A DNA stretch of 64,000 nt from JAWKWH01 sp963669455 (GTDB taxonomy: Bacteria > Pseudomonadota > Alphaproteobacteria > Rhizobiales > Rhizobiaceae). The stretch is from assembly GCA_963669455.1 (NCBI GenBank), contig OY770026.1, positions 1,550,001 to 1,614,000 of the forward strand, written 5' to 3'. The position numbers and the translations under genes are program-made. The stretch's first letter is position 1. Each line of letters starts with the position of its first letter. Of this stretch, positions 1 to 8,926 are shown in pieces. The notes beneath the pieces were generated by a model that was not told the origin of the DNA, ran no database searches, and saw only the letters and a program-made list of their open reading frames with translations.

Positions 1-434
1 AGGCACTCGTCGTCATTGTCCGATGATATCAGCATGATCTTGATGCGGTCATTGGTGGCGCTGAATTTGTGCAGGCGTGGCATGAGCCACAGCGAGGAGA
101 CCGAATTGGTGGCGGCCAGATTGACCGCGTTCTTCTGGCGTTGTGTGAACATGTTGCGCGATGTGCTGCGTAATATGTCGATCGCGTGGCTGACCTGCTT
201 GAGCAGTTCATGGCCCTGTGCCGTCAGCCTGATTGACCGGTGCCTGCGTATGAACAGCGCAATATCGTAGTGCTGCTCAAGCAGGCGAACCTTGCGGCTG
301 ATAGCGGTTTCGCTGATGTTCATTTCACGGGCGGCGGCGGCAAAGCTGCCGTTTTTGGCTGCAGATTCAAATGCGAGCAGGTAATCGAGCGGCGGCAATA
401 TTTTTCCAGAGCCTTTGGTCGTGGTGCTGGGCAG
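1..434 (-). CDS. LysR-family transcriptional regulator, GcvA-like (partial, C-terminus outside window)
   Basis: Reading leftward from 434 gives an open frame that runs off the window start. The first ~90 residues form a winged helix-turn-helix: PPLDYLLAFESAAKNGSF, then an ISETAISRKV recognition region and a RLTAQGHELL wing, the usual LysR N-terminus. The effector-binding domain begins with NLAATNSVSSLWLMPRL, as in GcvA/TrpI-type members, and is cut. No ATG fits: an in-frame stop lies just upstream. CTG at 434 has an AAGGA about 9 bases before it; TTG at 398 is the alternative. The gene is divergent from the ABC importer at 704, so it probably controls that operon from the ~270-bp AT-rich gap between them. 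Family assignment is firm; start and target are inferred. Confidence 0.82.
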   Translation of the reverse strand, partial: MPSTTTKGSGKILPPLDYLLAFESAAKNGSFAAAAREMNISETAISRKVRLLEQHYDIALFIRRHRSIRLTAQGHELLKQVSHAIDILRSTSRNMFTQRQKNAVNLAATNSVSSLWLMPRLHKFSATNDRIKIMLISSDNDDEC

Positions 435-703
435 CGGTCCGATTCCTTATTTCCGTGGTACCATTTCGATGTGATTGGTGTGAAATTGGGTGAAAAATGT
501 TCTATATTGGTTTTTCATTGATTGCCTGTAATTATACCTAAGCGGTTGATTAAAACACATTAAATTAGTTTTGCCAGCAATTTTTTTGGTATTGCCTATA
601 AAATTTATGTGCAGGAATTGGTCGGATTCTTGGCAAACTGTCTTCAGCGCCGGAGCGGGAGCACTCCGGTGGCATGCATCTTGAACAAACCTAGGGAGTG
701 AAT

Positions 704-1654
704 ATGAGACCGACAACAATACTGTTAGCTACTGCTGTCGCCTTTGCGGGTGCCGGCAGTGCACTGGCCGAAGACAGCAAGGATCCGATCATTATTCCGA
801 TTCATAACTGGTCCAGCCAGATTGTGATGAGCCATGCGGTCGGAAAGATTTTCGAGAGCATGGGAAACAATGTTGAATTCGTAACCACGGATAGTCAGGC
901 GGTCTACGAATCGGTCCGGCTCGGCGACGTACATATGGAACTGGAAGTGTGGGAAGGTGCGTTTGGTGCATCCTATCGCGCCGCGCTGGAAAAAGGCGGT
1001 CTTCATGATGCCGGCGATCACAATGCGGTAACGCGGGAGGACTGGTGGTATCCGATGTGGACCAAGGAAGCCTGCCCCGGTCTGCCGGACTGGAAAGCAC
1101 TCAATGACTGCGCAAAACTGTTTGCAACCGCCGAGACCGGTGACAAGGGCCGTTATCTGGACGGCCCGGTTGACTGGCTGAAGCACGCCAAGGAGCGTGT
1201 TGACGCACTTGGCATGAATTTCACCGTGATCAATGCCGGTTCTGCGGCTGCCTTATGGGCTGAGATCGGTGCGGCGGAAAAAGACAAGCGGCCGATCGTG
1301 GTCTTCAACTGGACGCCTAATTTCGCCGAGGCCGTCTGGCCTGGTGAATTCGTGGAATTCCCCGAATGGGTGGATGGCTGCGACAAGGATCCGTCCGTTG
1401 GCCCGAACCCCGATGCCCTTTACGATTGCGGCAATCCGGCCAAAGGCTATCTGAAAAAAGCCGCCTGGGACGGGATGAAGGACAAGTGGCCGAATGCCTA
1501 TTCGGTTTTGACCAAGATCAGCTTTACCAATGCCCAAATCGCCCAGATGGCAAAGCTTGTCGATATTGACGAGTTGGAGCCGGAAGAGGCGGCTACCGAA
1601 TGGCTTGAGAGCAACGAGGATGTTTGGAAGCCATGGGTTGAAGCTGTTATGTAA
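704..1654 (+). CDS. Glycine betaine/proline-type ABC transporter substrate-binding protein (OpuAC family)
   Basis: Periplasmic binding protein of about 317 residues. It has an N-terminal signal peptide (MRPTTILLATAVAFAGAG) with likely cleavage after SALA. The mature part has the OpuAC/ProX fold signature: an early IPIHNWSSQIVMSHAVGKIF segment, then many Trp residues (DWWYPMW, NWTPNF, EVWEG) of the type that form an aromatic cage for quaternary ammonium ligands. ATG 704 is preferred over GTG 698 because the AGGGAG ribosome site (693-698) overlaps the GTG. It is the first gene of a four-gene operon with ATPase, double permease and DUF1989-GcvT enzyme. The ligand is probably a betaine-like or sulfonium compound, but the exact substrate cannot be read from sequence. 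Confidence 0.88.
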   Translation: MRPTTILLATAVAFAGAGSALAEDSKDPIIIPIHNWSSQIVMSHAVGKIFESMGNNVEFVTTDSQAVYESVRLGDVHMELEVWEGAFGASYRAALEKGGLHDAGDHNAVTREDWWYPMWTKEACPGLPDWKALNDCAKLFATAETGDKGRYLDGPVDWLKHAKERVDALGMNFTVINAGSAAALWAEIGAAEKDKRPIVVFNWTPNFAEAVWPGEFVEFPEWVDGCDKDPSVGPNPDALYDCGNPAKGYLKKAAWDGMKDKWPNAYSVLTKISFTNAQIAQMAKLVDIDELEPEEAATEWLESNEDVWKPWVEAVM

Positions 1655-1691
1655 GCCCGGCAATCTTTTCAGATTGCGATATTGTTCAAAT

Positions 1692-1715
1692 ACCGCTCCG
1701 GTTTACCGGGGCGGT
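1692..1715 (+). other. Intercistronic hairpin after binding-protein gene
   Basis: ACCGCTCCGG, loop TTTA, CCGGGGCGGT: a 10-bp stem with one mismatch between the binding-protein stop (1654) and the ATPase start (1736). No T-run follows, so it is more likely an mRNA-stabilising or attenuating hairpin that raises binding protein over the membrane subunits than a full terminator. Confidence 0.6.
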
Positions 1716-1735
1716 TCAGCATACACGCAAAGACG

Positions 1736-2773
1736 ATGGCGGGAATCAAACAAGTCGAAAAAGTAATCGAATGCCGGAATGCCTGGAAACTGTTCGGGCC
1801 TGAACCGGAACGCTTTTTTACCGGGATGCCGCAGGGCTTGAGTTTCGAGGATATCAGAAAGGCCGGCTATATCGCTGGTGTTCGCGATGTCTCAATCGAT
1901 GTTGGGCGCGGCGAGATGCTCGTTATCATGGGGCTGTCGGGGTCCGGCAAGTCGACGCTTGTCCGGTGTTTTTCCAGGTTGCATGAGGTTACCGGCGGAT
2001 CGATCATCGTCGATGGACAGGATATTGGCGCGCTCAATGAAAAAGAACTGATTGAACTGCGCCGCCGCAAGATGGGCATGGTGTTTCAGAGTTTCGGCCT
2101 CCTGCCGCATCGCACTGTGCTGGAAAATGTCGCCTTTCCGCTGGAAATGCGCGGCCAGGACCGGCACGAGCGGCGTGAGCGGGCGCTTGATGTCATCAAG
2201 CTGGTCGGGCTGGAGGGGCGCGAGGAATATTTTCCGCGTGAGCTTTCCGGTGGCCAGCAACAACGCGTCGGGATTGCCCGATCGCTGGCGATTGAACCGG
2301 ATATCTGGTTTCTCGACGAGCCTTTTTCGGCGCTTGACCCGCTTATCCGGCGGGATATGCAGGATGAGTTTTTGCGCCTTCAAGGATTGCTCGGCAAGAC
2401 CATTGTCTTCATCACCCATGATTTTGACGAAGCGCTGCGCCTTGCTGACCGGATCGCGATCATGAAGGATGGGGCGGTTGAGCAGTGCGATACGCCTGAC
2501 CAGATCGTGCTGAATCCGGCAACGGCCTATGTCAGAAGATTTACCGAGGATATCGACAAGGCCAGGGTCATTCATGCATCGGTGCTGGCGCAGCCGATCA
2601 AGGGCAAAGCGCCGAAGGGTGAGCCGGTGGCCGGAAGCGCTACGGTTCTGCAACTTGCCCGTCAATTGGTGAACGACCCGCGCGAGATATTGCCCGTTGC
2701 CGATGGGGACGGTACGCTTATTGGCGCGCTAAACCGGCAGGATGCACTCGATATCCTGCTCGAGGCCGATTGA
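1736..2773 (+). CDS. Betaine-type ABC transporter ATP-binding protein (ProV/OpuAA-like)
   Basis: Cytoplasmic ATPase subunit, about 345 residues. Walker A GLSGSGKST is near residue 66, the Q-loop region is VFQSFGLLPHRT, the signature is LSGGQQQR, Walker B is IWFLDEPFSALDP, and the H-loop is in TIVFITHDF. As in ProV there is an N-terminal extension (CRNAWKLFGPEPERFF) and a C-terminal tail after PDQIVLNPATAYVRRFT that ends with a half-CBS-like stretch (VADGDGTLIGALNRQDAL); a full CBS pair is not visible. The open frame extends upstream to TTG 1682 but that part lacks family similarity and overlaps a hairpin, so ATG 1736 is chosen. The stop overlaps the permease start (TGATG), indicating translational coupling. 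Confidence 0.9.
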   Translation: MAGIKQVEKVIECRNAWKLFGPEPERFFTGMPQGLSFEDIRKAGYIAGVRDVSIDVGRGEMLVIMGLSGSGKSTLVRCFSRLHEVTGGSIIVDGQDIGALNEKELIELRRRKMGMVFQSFGLLPHRTVLENVAFPLEMRGQDRHERRERALDVIKLVGLEGREEYFPRELSGGQQQRVGIARSLAIEPDIWFLDEPFSALDPLIRRDMQDEFLRLQGLLGKTIVFITHDFDEALRLADRIAIMKDGAVEQCDTPDQIVLNPATAYVRRFTEDIDKARVIHASVLAQPIKGKAPKGEPVAGSATVLQLARQLVNDPREILPVADGDGTLIGALNRQDALDILLEAD

Positions 2774-4836
2774 TGGCGGCGGCTTTGGAAGCTACTGCAC
2801 CTGTCGGCGCGCCAGGTTTGACACGCGGGCAAATCGCATTTGGACTTTTTGCGATTGCCATTCTGGCAGCGCTGGCGCGGCCGGTTCTGCCCTTGTGGAT
2901 GGTGACGCGTGAAGAGGTTGGCCTTTTTGCCTTTGATGTATGGCTCGATACCATTTTCAACGCCATAAGGGGGATCAATACCGGACCGGTGGAGGAACAG
3001 CGCTTCGGATTGATTCACATTACCCGGGCGTTTTCGAACGGGCTTGAATATGCGCTCAATGCCAGCGCCAACCTATTGGAGGGCAAGCGTCGGTGGCCCT
3101 ATATCGGGCCGATGCCATGGCTGACGGTGGCAACGGTTGCTGCGGTAATCGGATATTGGCTCGGCGGCTGGCGGATGGCGCTGATCGCCGGGGGAACTTT
3201 CGTCTGGACCGCGCTGATCGGTCAGTGGAAACTAGCCATGCAAACGCTTTCAGTGATTGCGGTGGCAGCACCTTTCGCATTCTTTTCAGGCCTGCTGCTC
3301 GGGGTGGCGGGCTGGAAGTTTCCGCGCTTCGAGCTGGCCATGAGGCCGGTGCTGTCGGTGCTTCAGACCCTGCCTTTCTTCACCTATCTTCTGCCGGCGG
3401 TGATCTTTTTCAAGGTCGGGCCGACGGCCGGTGCGGTGGCAACCATTGTCTATGCCATGCCGCCGATGATTTTAATGACGACGCTCGGGCTGAGAAAGGT
3501 ATCGCCCGAGGTGATTGAAGCTGGCCATATGTCGGGCTGTACGCGCTGGCAGATGATGCGGCATGTTTATATTCCGGCGGCCCGAACCGAACTTCTGGTC
3601 GGGCTCAATCAGGTCATCATGCTTTGTCTGGCGATGGTGGTGCTGACGGCCTTCATCGGGATGCCGGGACTTGGCGCCAAACTTTTAGCGATGATGGGAT
3701 CGTTCAAGATCGGGCGGAGCTTTGAGATCGGCGTCACCATCGTGCTTGTGGCTGTGATGCTGGACCGGCTGTCGAAACAGTGGGTTACCAAACAGCCGGT
3801 CCATTTTGAGCGCAGCGCACCCTGGTGGCAGCGTCATGCGCTTTTGGCCGGTGCCGGCATCAGTTTCCTGGTAGCATTTGGTATTGCATGGCTTGCAAGC
3901 CTTGTGCCCGATGTGAAGCTTAAGGAGGTGAGCGCCGGCAATCTGCCGCAATATGTTGCCGGGATGCTTGATGAGGTGACGCGCCGCCAGAACCTCAGCC
4001 AGAGCAAGGAGATCGACGGGCTAATCAAGGGTTTTCTTGCGATCGACGGGGTGCAGGCGGTGACCGAGTGGTTGCGCTGGTTCCTCAATGTCTGGGTGTT
4101 GATCCCGTTTCGCAATGCGCTTTTGTGGTTGCCGGTGCCGACGGTGATCTTGGCGCTTGCAGCGCTCGGCACGCTGATCGGAGGTATGCGCTCGGCGCTC
4201 ATTGCCGGGGGGTTTTTCCTGATCATCGCTTTGACCGGCTGGTGGGACAGGGCAATCATCACCCTTTATACGGTTATCTCAGCGGTGATCCTGGCGACCA
4301 TTATCGGGCTACCGCTTGCTATCTGGGCGGCGCGGTCGGTTCGTTGGTCGGGACGTATCCTGCTTTTTTGCGATACGGCTCAGACATTCCCGAGCTTCAT
4401 CTATCTCATTCCGGCAATCATGCTGTTCGGTGTTAACGATGTTGCGGTCGTCTTTGCGATACTGATTTTCACACTGGTGCCGTTGGTTCGCTATACGATT
4501 GAGGGTTTGCGCGGGGTGCCCCTGGAACTGACCGAAGCGGCCGATATGGCCGGTGCGACGCGTCGCCAGAAACTGTGGTCAGTGCAGTTGCCGCTGGCGC
4601 TTCCGACAATGGCGGTTGGTTTCAACCAGGCCATTATTTTCGCCTTTTTTATGGTCATCATTGCTGCCTTTATCGGTACCCAGGATCTGGGGCAGGAATT
4701 GCAGCGCACGCTGGCAGGCACCGATCTGGGCAAGAATTTCGTTTTAGGCATGTGCGTGGCGTTGATGGCGTTGACTTTCGATCATTTAATCATGCGCTGG
4801 GCGGATGAGCGCAAAGCCAAACTGGGGTTGAGATGA
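2773..4836 (+). CDS. Fused tandem ABC transporter permease (two ProW-like domains in one chain)
   Basis: Inner-membrane protein of about 687 residues, roughly twice the size of ProW/OpuAB. It contains two copies of the BPD permease domain. Each copy has an EAA loop that docks with the ATPase: EAGHMSGCTRWQMMRHVYIP near residue 255 and EAADMAGATRRQKLWSVQLP near residue 590, each followed by LxxGxNQ. Each copy is preceded by 2-3 extra hydrophobic segments, and a soluble linker (DVKLKEVSAGNLPQYVAGML region) joins them. The fusion would let one polypeptide form the usual permease dimer. The gene overlaps both neighbours (TGATG upstream, ATGATGA downstream), so all four proteins are probably made together. 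Confidence 0.9.
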   Translation: MAAALEATAPVGAPGLTRGQIAFGLFAIAILAALARPVLPLWMVTREEVGLFAFDVWLDTIFNAIRGINTGPVEEQRFGLIHITRAFSNGLEYALNASANLLEGKRRWPYIGPMPWLTVATVAAVIGYWLGGWRMALIAGGTFVWTALIGQWKLAMQTLSVIAVAAPFAFFSGLLLGVAGWKFPRFELAMRPVLSVLQTLPFFTYLLPAVIFFKVGPTAGAVATIVYAMPPMILMTTLGLRKVSPEVIEAGHMSGCTRWQMMRHVYIPAARTELLVGLNQVIMLCLAMVVLTAFIGMPGLGAKLLAMMGSFKIGRSFEIGVTIVLVAVMLDRLSKQWVTKQPVHFERSAPWWQRHALLAGAGISFLVAFGIAWLASLVPDVKLKEVSAGNLPQYVAGMLDEVTRRQNLSQSKEIDGLIKGFLAIDGVQAVTEWLRWFLNVWVLIPFRNALLWLPVPTVILALAALGTLIGGMRSALIAGGFFLIIALTGWWDRAIITLYTVISAVILATIIGLPLAIWAARSVRWSGRILLFCDTAQTFPSFIYLIPAIMLFGVNDVAVVFAILIFTLVPLVRYTIEGLRGVPLELTEAADMAGATRRQKLWSVQLPLALPTMAVGFNQAIIFAFFMVIIAAFIGTQDLGQELQRTLAGTDLGKNFVLGMCVALMALTFDHLIMRWADERKAKLGLR

Positions 4837-7208
4837 TGACTGTGAGGCCGATTTTTGAAACACCCTATGAACGCAGCGGGATAACAGAGCCGGGCTTGCC
4901 TATTTTGCCACATGGGGTCGAACGCCATTCAGTGCCCGGCGGCGGGAGCCGGTCGCTGACCATCCGCAAGGGAGACGAAATCTCCATTCTCGACAAGGAA
5001 GGGCTGCAACCGGCGGAGCTGGTTTTCTTCGATGCAAACGGTCTCAGCGATCCGGCGATGATCGGCGCGTCCGGCAGCGGCACGGCCGACAACATCACGA
5101 CGACGCTGACGCGCGATGAAACAGGTGCCAGAGTGCTTGGCAAACTCAAGCAGGCAGGGCTTGATCTTGGTTCTGCAAAGTCTGCCCGGCTGTTTGGTGA
5201 AGGTTCTAAGCCCGGCGATATGGAAACATTCCATGCGGCGTGCGACGGCCTGTTGATCGTCTGTGCACCGGGTGGAGCGATGGCGCCCGGCGAACAAGAC
5301 ACACCAAGTGAACTCATCGTCTATCTGCGCCGCGCCCTGCCGGATGAGGGCAAGCGGGACCTTGGCCCTCCCGATCCGCTGGCCGATCCGCTCGCCGACA
5401 TCAACATTCAACCTGGCGAAGCAAAAAGCTATCAGGTCAAGGCCGGGCAATTTGTCCAGGTTCTGGATGTCAAGGGACGGGAATGTTCCGATTTTCAGGC
5501 GTTTTCGGCCCGAGCGCTCGACAAGGGGCTTGAGCGCGAGATCGACCCGACGACGACACGTTCGCTGATGGGATCGCTCTATCCGGAACCGGGCATTTTT
5601 TCGAAATATTTCAGTGTTGATCATGAGCCGCTGGTGGAAATCGTCCAGGATACCTGCGGAAGACACGATACGTTCGGACTTGCGTGTACCGCGCGCTACT
5701 ATGAGGATCTGGGCTATCCGGGCCATGTCAACTGCTCCGATAATATGAACGCTGATCTGGCGGCCTACGGTATCCGTTCGCGCGGTGGCTGGCCGGCGAT
5801 CAATTTCTTTTTCAACACGATGCTGGATGATACCAATGCCATCGGGATGGACGAACCCTGGTCGAGGCCCGGCGACTTCGTTTTGCTTCGTGCGCTAACT
5901 GATCTGGTGTGTATTTCGACTGGATGCCCCTGCGATGTCGATCCGGCCAATGGCTGGAATCCGACTGACATACAGGTGCGGGTTTATGATGAAAAAGAGC
6001 AATTCAGGCGCTCAATTGGCTGGCGCGTGACACCGGAGGCGGATGTGGAAGAAACCAAGCAAAGCGGATTTCATGAGGGCTTTGCCCGGCACACGCGTGA
6101 TTTTGTCGAATATAATGGCTACTGGCTGGCCAATACGATGACCAATCACGGGGCGGTGGCCGAATATTGGGCCTGCCGCGAGAAGGCGGCGATAATGGAT
6201 CTGTCGCCACTGCGCAAATATGAGGTTACCGGACCGGACGCAGAAAAGCTGTTGCAGCACGCAGTCACCCGCAACATGAAGAAGCTGGCGGTCGGCCAGG
6301 TGGTCTATACTGCCATGTGCTACGACCATGGCGGTATGATTGATGACGGGACCGTCTTCAGGCTTGGCGACAATAATTTCCGCTGGATCGGTGGCAATGA
6401 CGACAGCGGATTGTGGCTGCGTAAGCAGTCCTTGGAACTTGGCCTTAATGCATGGGTGCGCTCATCCACCGACCAGTTGCACAATGTTGCCGTGCAGGGG
6501 CCATTGTCGCGCGATATTCTGGAAAAGGTGATCTGGACGCCGCCGAAACAGCCATCCGTCGGCGAATTGCCGTGGTTCCGCTTTACCGTGGGCAGGCTGA
6601 ACGATTATCAGGGTCCGGCAGTTGTCGTGTCGCGCACCGGCTATTCGGGCGAACTTGGCTATGAGGTTTTCTGTCATCCGAAGGACGCGATGGAGGTGTT
6701 CGACACCATCTGGGGTGCTGGCGAGCCGATGGGAATGGTGCCGCTCGGTCTGGAAGCCCTAAACCTGCTGCGTGTCGAGGCGGGGCTGATTTTCGCCAAT
6801 TGCGAATTTACTGATCAGACCAATCCCTTCGAAGCGGGGATTGGCTTTACGGTTCCGCTGAAATCCAAGGAAGACAATTTTGTCGGCCGGGCGGCCATTG
6901 AGGAGCGAAAGATACATCCGCAGCGCAAATTGGTCGGCCTCGATATTGAGGGCGGTACTGTGCCTGTCACCGGCGACTGCATCCGGGTTGGCAAAGCGCA
7001 GGTCGGTGAAATCACCTCGGCAATCCGCTCGCCGATACTCGGCAAGGTGATCGCGCTTGCACGGGTGGATGTGACCCACGCGGAAATCGGCGGCGATATC
7101 GAAGTCGGCCAACTTGACGGTTTTCAAAAGCGCCTAAAGGCGACAGTGGTTCCATTTCCCCATTTTGATCCGACCAAGGAACGGGTGAAGGGCAATTATG
7201 CAGGCTGA
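4833..7208 (+). CDS. DUF1989 (urea carboxylase-associated) - aminomethyltransferase (GcvT/DmdA-like) fusion protein
   Basis: 791-residue fusion. Residues ~20-175 look like a divergent first DUF1989-like half. Residues ~190-390 are a typical DUF1989 domain, with CGRHDTFGLACTARYYEDLG, NFFFNT, and the Cys-rich CISTGCPCDVDPANGWNPTD. Members of DUF1989 are metal proteins related to carboxyguanidine deiminase subunits. Residues ~415-790 form a GcvT-type folate-binding methyltransferase: AREKAAIMDLSP-like start (CREKAAIMDLSPLRKYEV), VVVSRTGYSGELGYEVF, GLEALNLLRVEAGL, then the C-terminal barrel. GcvT relatives include T-protein, dimethylglycine/sarcosine enzymes and DMSP demethylase DmdA. Placed directly after a betaine-type importer, it probably removes methyl groups to tetrahydrofolate from the imported compound. 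Domain calls are firm; the reaction is inferred and I do not recognise a characterised orthologue. Confidence 0.8.
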   Translation: MMTVRPIFETPYERSGITEPGLPILPHGVERHSVPGGGSRSLTIRKGDEISILDKEGLQPAELVFFDANGLSDPAMIGASGSGTADNITTTLTRDETGARVLGKLKQAGLDLGSAKSARLFGEGSKPGDMETFHAACDGLLIVCAPGGAMAPGEQDTPSELIVYLRRALPDEGKRDLGPPDPLADPLADINIQPGEAKSYQVKAGQFVQVLDVKGRECSDFQAFSARALDKGLEREIDPTTTRSLMGSLYPEPGIFSKYFSVDHEPLVEIVQDTCGRHDTFGLACTARYYEDLGYPGHVNCSDNMNADLAAYGIRSRGGWPAINFFFNTMLDDTNAIGMDEPWSRPGDFVLLRALTDLVCISTGCPCDVDPANGWNPTDIQVRVYDEKEQFRRSIGWRVTPEADVEETKQSGFHEGFARHTRDFVEYNGYWLANTMTNHGAVAEYWACREKAAIMDLSPLRKYEVTGPDAEKLLQHAVTRNMKKLAVGQVVYTAMCYDHGGMIDDGTVFRLGDNNFRWIGGNDDSGLWLRKQSLELGLNAWVRSSTDQLHNVAVQGPLSRDILEKVIWTPPKQPSVGELPWFRFTVGRLNDYQGPAVVVSRTGYSGELGYEVFCHPKDAMEVFDTIWGAGEPMGMVPLGLEALNLLRVEAGLIFANCEFTDQTNPFEAGIGFTVPLKSKEDNFVGRAAIEERKIHPQRKLVGLDIEGGTVPVTGDCIRVGKAQVGEITSAIRSPILGKVIALARVDVTHAEIGGDIEVGQLDGFQKRLKATVVPFPHFDPTKERVKGNYAG

Positions 7209-7212
7209 TTAC

Positions 7213-7663
7213 TAGAGCGCGTCTTGCTTAAATGGGATCAGTTTGATGGAGAGGATTTTTTGCGGCAGTTAGGAAAACACCGGAGTGCGATCAAACGATC
7301 GTGCGAGGATTTTGACGACACTGTCCGTGAAAAAGACCTCCAAGCAGGTGAGGTTGAAGCATTGAAAGAAAACAGCAAATCCAAATCGTTTCAGCCAGGG
7401 CATTTTCGCCCGGCCACAGGCCATATTGCGAATAATGCCTCGACTACTCCAAGCGGATCAAGGCGTTGTTGCGGGCCAAAGAAGCCGCAAAACGCCACAG
7501 GTTCTTTGCGCCCTGGGTGTCGTCGCGCGACGCTAACGGTGTTCACACCGCGTCACGTCACGCTCCTCGTTGACCCGGCAGGCAAGCGAAGCGCCGCCGA
7601 GAGGGGGGCCAGGACACAAATACCCTGCGCTCAAACGATTCCATTTGAACAAGACACGCTCTA
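7213..7663. repeat. 451-bp dispersed element with terminal inverted repeats, copy 1
   Basis: Nearly identical in sequence and equal in length to 52732-53182. It begins TAGAGCGCGTCTTGCTTAAA and ends with the inverted version (reverse strand TAGAGCGTGTCTTGTTCAAA); the imperfect inverted repeat extends about 33 bp. Both copies keep a 146-codon open frame on the plus strand, but its composition (clustered Arg, Pro, Ser; no known fold) and the fact that short relatives of the same DNA occur elsewhere argue for a non-coding element of MITE/RIME type. On the reverse strand an internal part (TTTTGCGGCTTCTTTGGCCC...) is related to the short repeats at 31701 and 51635. It sits just behind the fusion-gene stop. 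No transposase is encoded. Confidence 0.85.
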
Positions 7664-7907
7664 AACCGGATGCGCTCTGGGGCCGATGTCCGCAATAAAG
7701 CTGGTGTGGTGATCGTTTTTTACCTCGATCCGGCTGTTTGTATGCGTGTTTAAGATCTTTAGGAATTGAGTCCGGTAATTCGCGCAATTATCTGAATTTT
7801 ATTGCAAATTTTTGTCGGCTGTTGAGCGGTGATGCTTGGCGCTTGCAAATGCGCCCGGAAGTGGCATACCGGTCACTCTGGTCAAACAGCTTTGGAAATT
7901 AGAACAT

Positions 7908-8882
7908 ATGGGTTCCAACACCAAAGGCGCGCTTTTTGGGCTCCTGGGCTTTGCGATATTTGCAACACATGATGTGTTCGTGAAATATCTAGGTGCAGTC
8001 TACAGCCCGTATCAAATTCTCTTTTTCAGCGTGATGTTCGGCTTTCCATTGTTGTCGTTCATGCTGGTGCGCGATACCAGTGCCGGGGTGATGCGGCCGC
8101 ACCATCCGTGGTGGACGGCTTTGAGAACGGTCTCGATCATCGTCTCGTCGCTTTGCGTATTCTACGCATTCTCGGTGCTGCCACTGGCGCAGGTTTACTC
8201 AATCCTGTTCGCCATTCCGCTGATCATCACACTTTTAGCCATTCCCATTCTCGGTGAGCGGGTCGGGCTTCACCGGGGCGGAGCGGTGCTGGTGGGACTT
8301 GCTGGCGTGCTGATTGTGGTGCAGCCGGGCGCGACGGAGTTCACGCTTGGCCATGCGGCCGCACTGGTCGGCGCATTTGCCTCATCGCTGGCCTCGATCA
8401 TCGTGCGCCGGATAGGGCGGGACGAACATAATCTGGTGTTGCTGTTGTTTCCGTTGCTTGGCAGTTTTATCGTGATGGGCGGATTGATGCCGTTCAACTA
8501 TAAGCCGATGCCGCTTGAACATCTGGTGGCGATTGCTGTTTTGTCGCTGCTTGGCTTTACCGCGCTTAACTGCATGATCCGTGCCTACAAGGCAGGAGAG
8601 GCGGCGATCGTCGCGCCGATGCAATATTCGCAGATTTTGTGGGCGACGCTTTATGGCGCGTTGTTCTTTGACGAACTGCCTGAGCGGCATACCATGCTTG
8701 GCGTGGCGATCATCATCGTCAGCGGCATTTATATCGTGTTTCGCGAAAGCCGGACGAATATTTCAGAGAACACGCCGGTGCTGCGCACGCGCAGCAGAAT
8801 TACCGCCGGCACCTATTTCCGTCTCGGCCCCCAGATCAGGAAGGCCAAGAAACGGGACGGAAACGATCAGGATCAGGCCTGA
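7908..8882 (+). CDS. EamA/DMT-family transporter
   Basis: About 324 residues with ten predicted hydrophobic segments in two EamA repeats of five (first starting GLLGFAIFATHDVFVKYLGA, second GHAAALVGAFASSLASIIVRR). The end of each repeat has the usual pattern (LAIPILGERVGLHRGGAVLVGLAG; LFFDELPERHTMLGVAIIIV). A charged cytoplasmic tail of ~40 residues follows. Drug/metabolite transporters of this family mostly export amino acids or small metabolites; no substrate can be named. Start ATG 7908 is chosen because the longer frame from 7836 adds a non-conserved leader. The 244 bases between the repeat (end 7663) and this start show no gene. It is convergent with the TolC-like gene. Confidence 0.85.
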   Translation: MGSNTKGALFGLLGFAIFATHDVFVKYLGAVYSPYQILFFSVMFGFPLLSFMLVRDTSAGVMRPHHPWWTALRTVSIIVSSLCVFYAFSVLPLAQVYSILFAIPLIITLLAIPILGERVGLHRGGAVLVGLAGVLIVVQPGATEFTLGHAAALVGAFASSLASIIVRRIGRDEHNLVLLLFPLLGSFIVMGGLMPFNYKPMPLEHLVAIAVLSLLGFTALNCMIRAYKAGEAAIVAPMQYSQILWATLYGALFFDELPERHTMLGVAIIIVSGIYIVFRESRTNISENTPVLRTRSRITAGTYFRLGPQIRKAKKRDGNDQDQA

Positions 8883-8926
8883 ATTTCCTAGATGGTGTGG
8901 ACCAGAAGCCTCGCTCGCCGGAACAC

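Noticed and set aside
725..1186. Long antisense frame over the binding-protein gene
   Set aside because: It is a shadow of a well-supported gene; no ribosome site or protein-like sequence. Many similar antisense frames across GC-rich genes were dismissed for the same reason.
7224..7664. 146-residue protein in the 451-bp element
   Set aside because: The same frame is open in both copies, but the product has biased composition and no fold, the gene would be bounded by the inverted ends, and short relatives of the DNA do not keep the frame.
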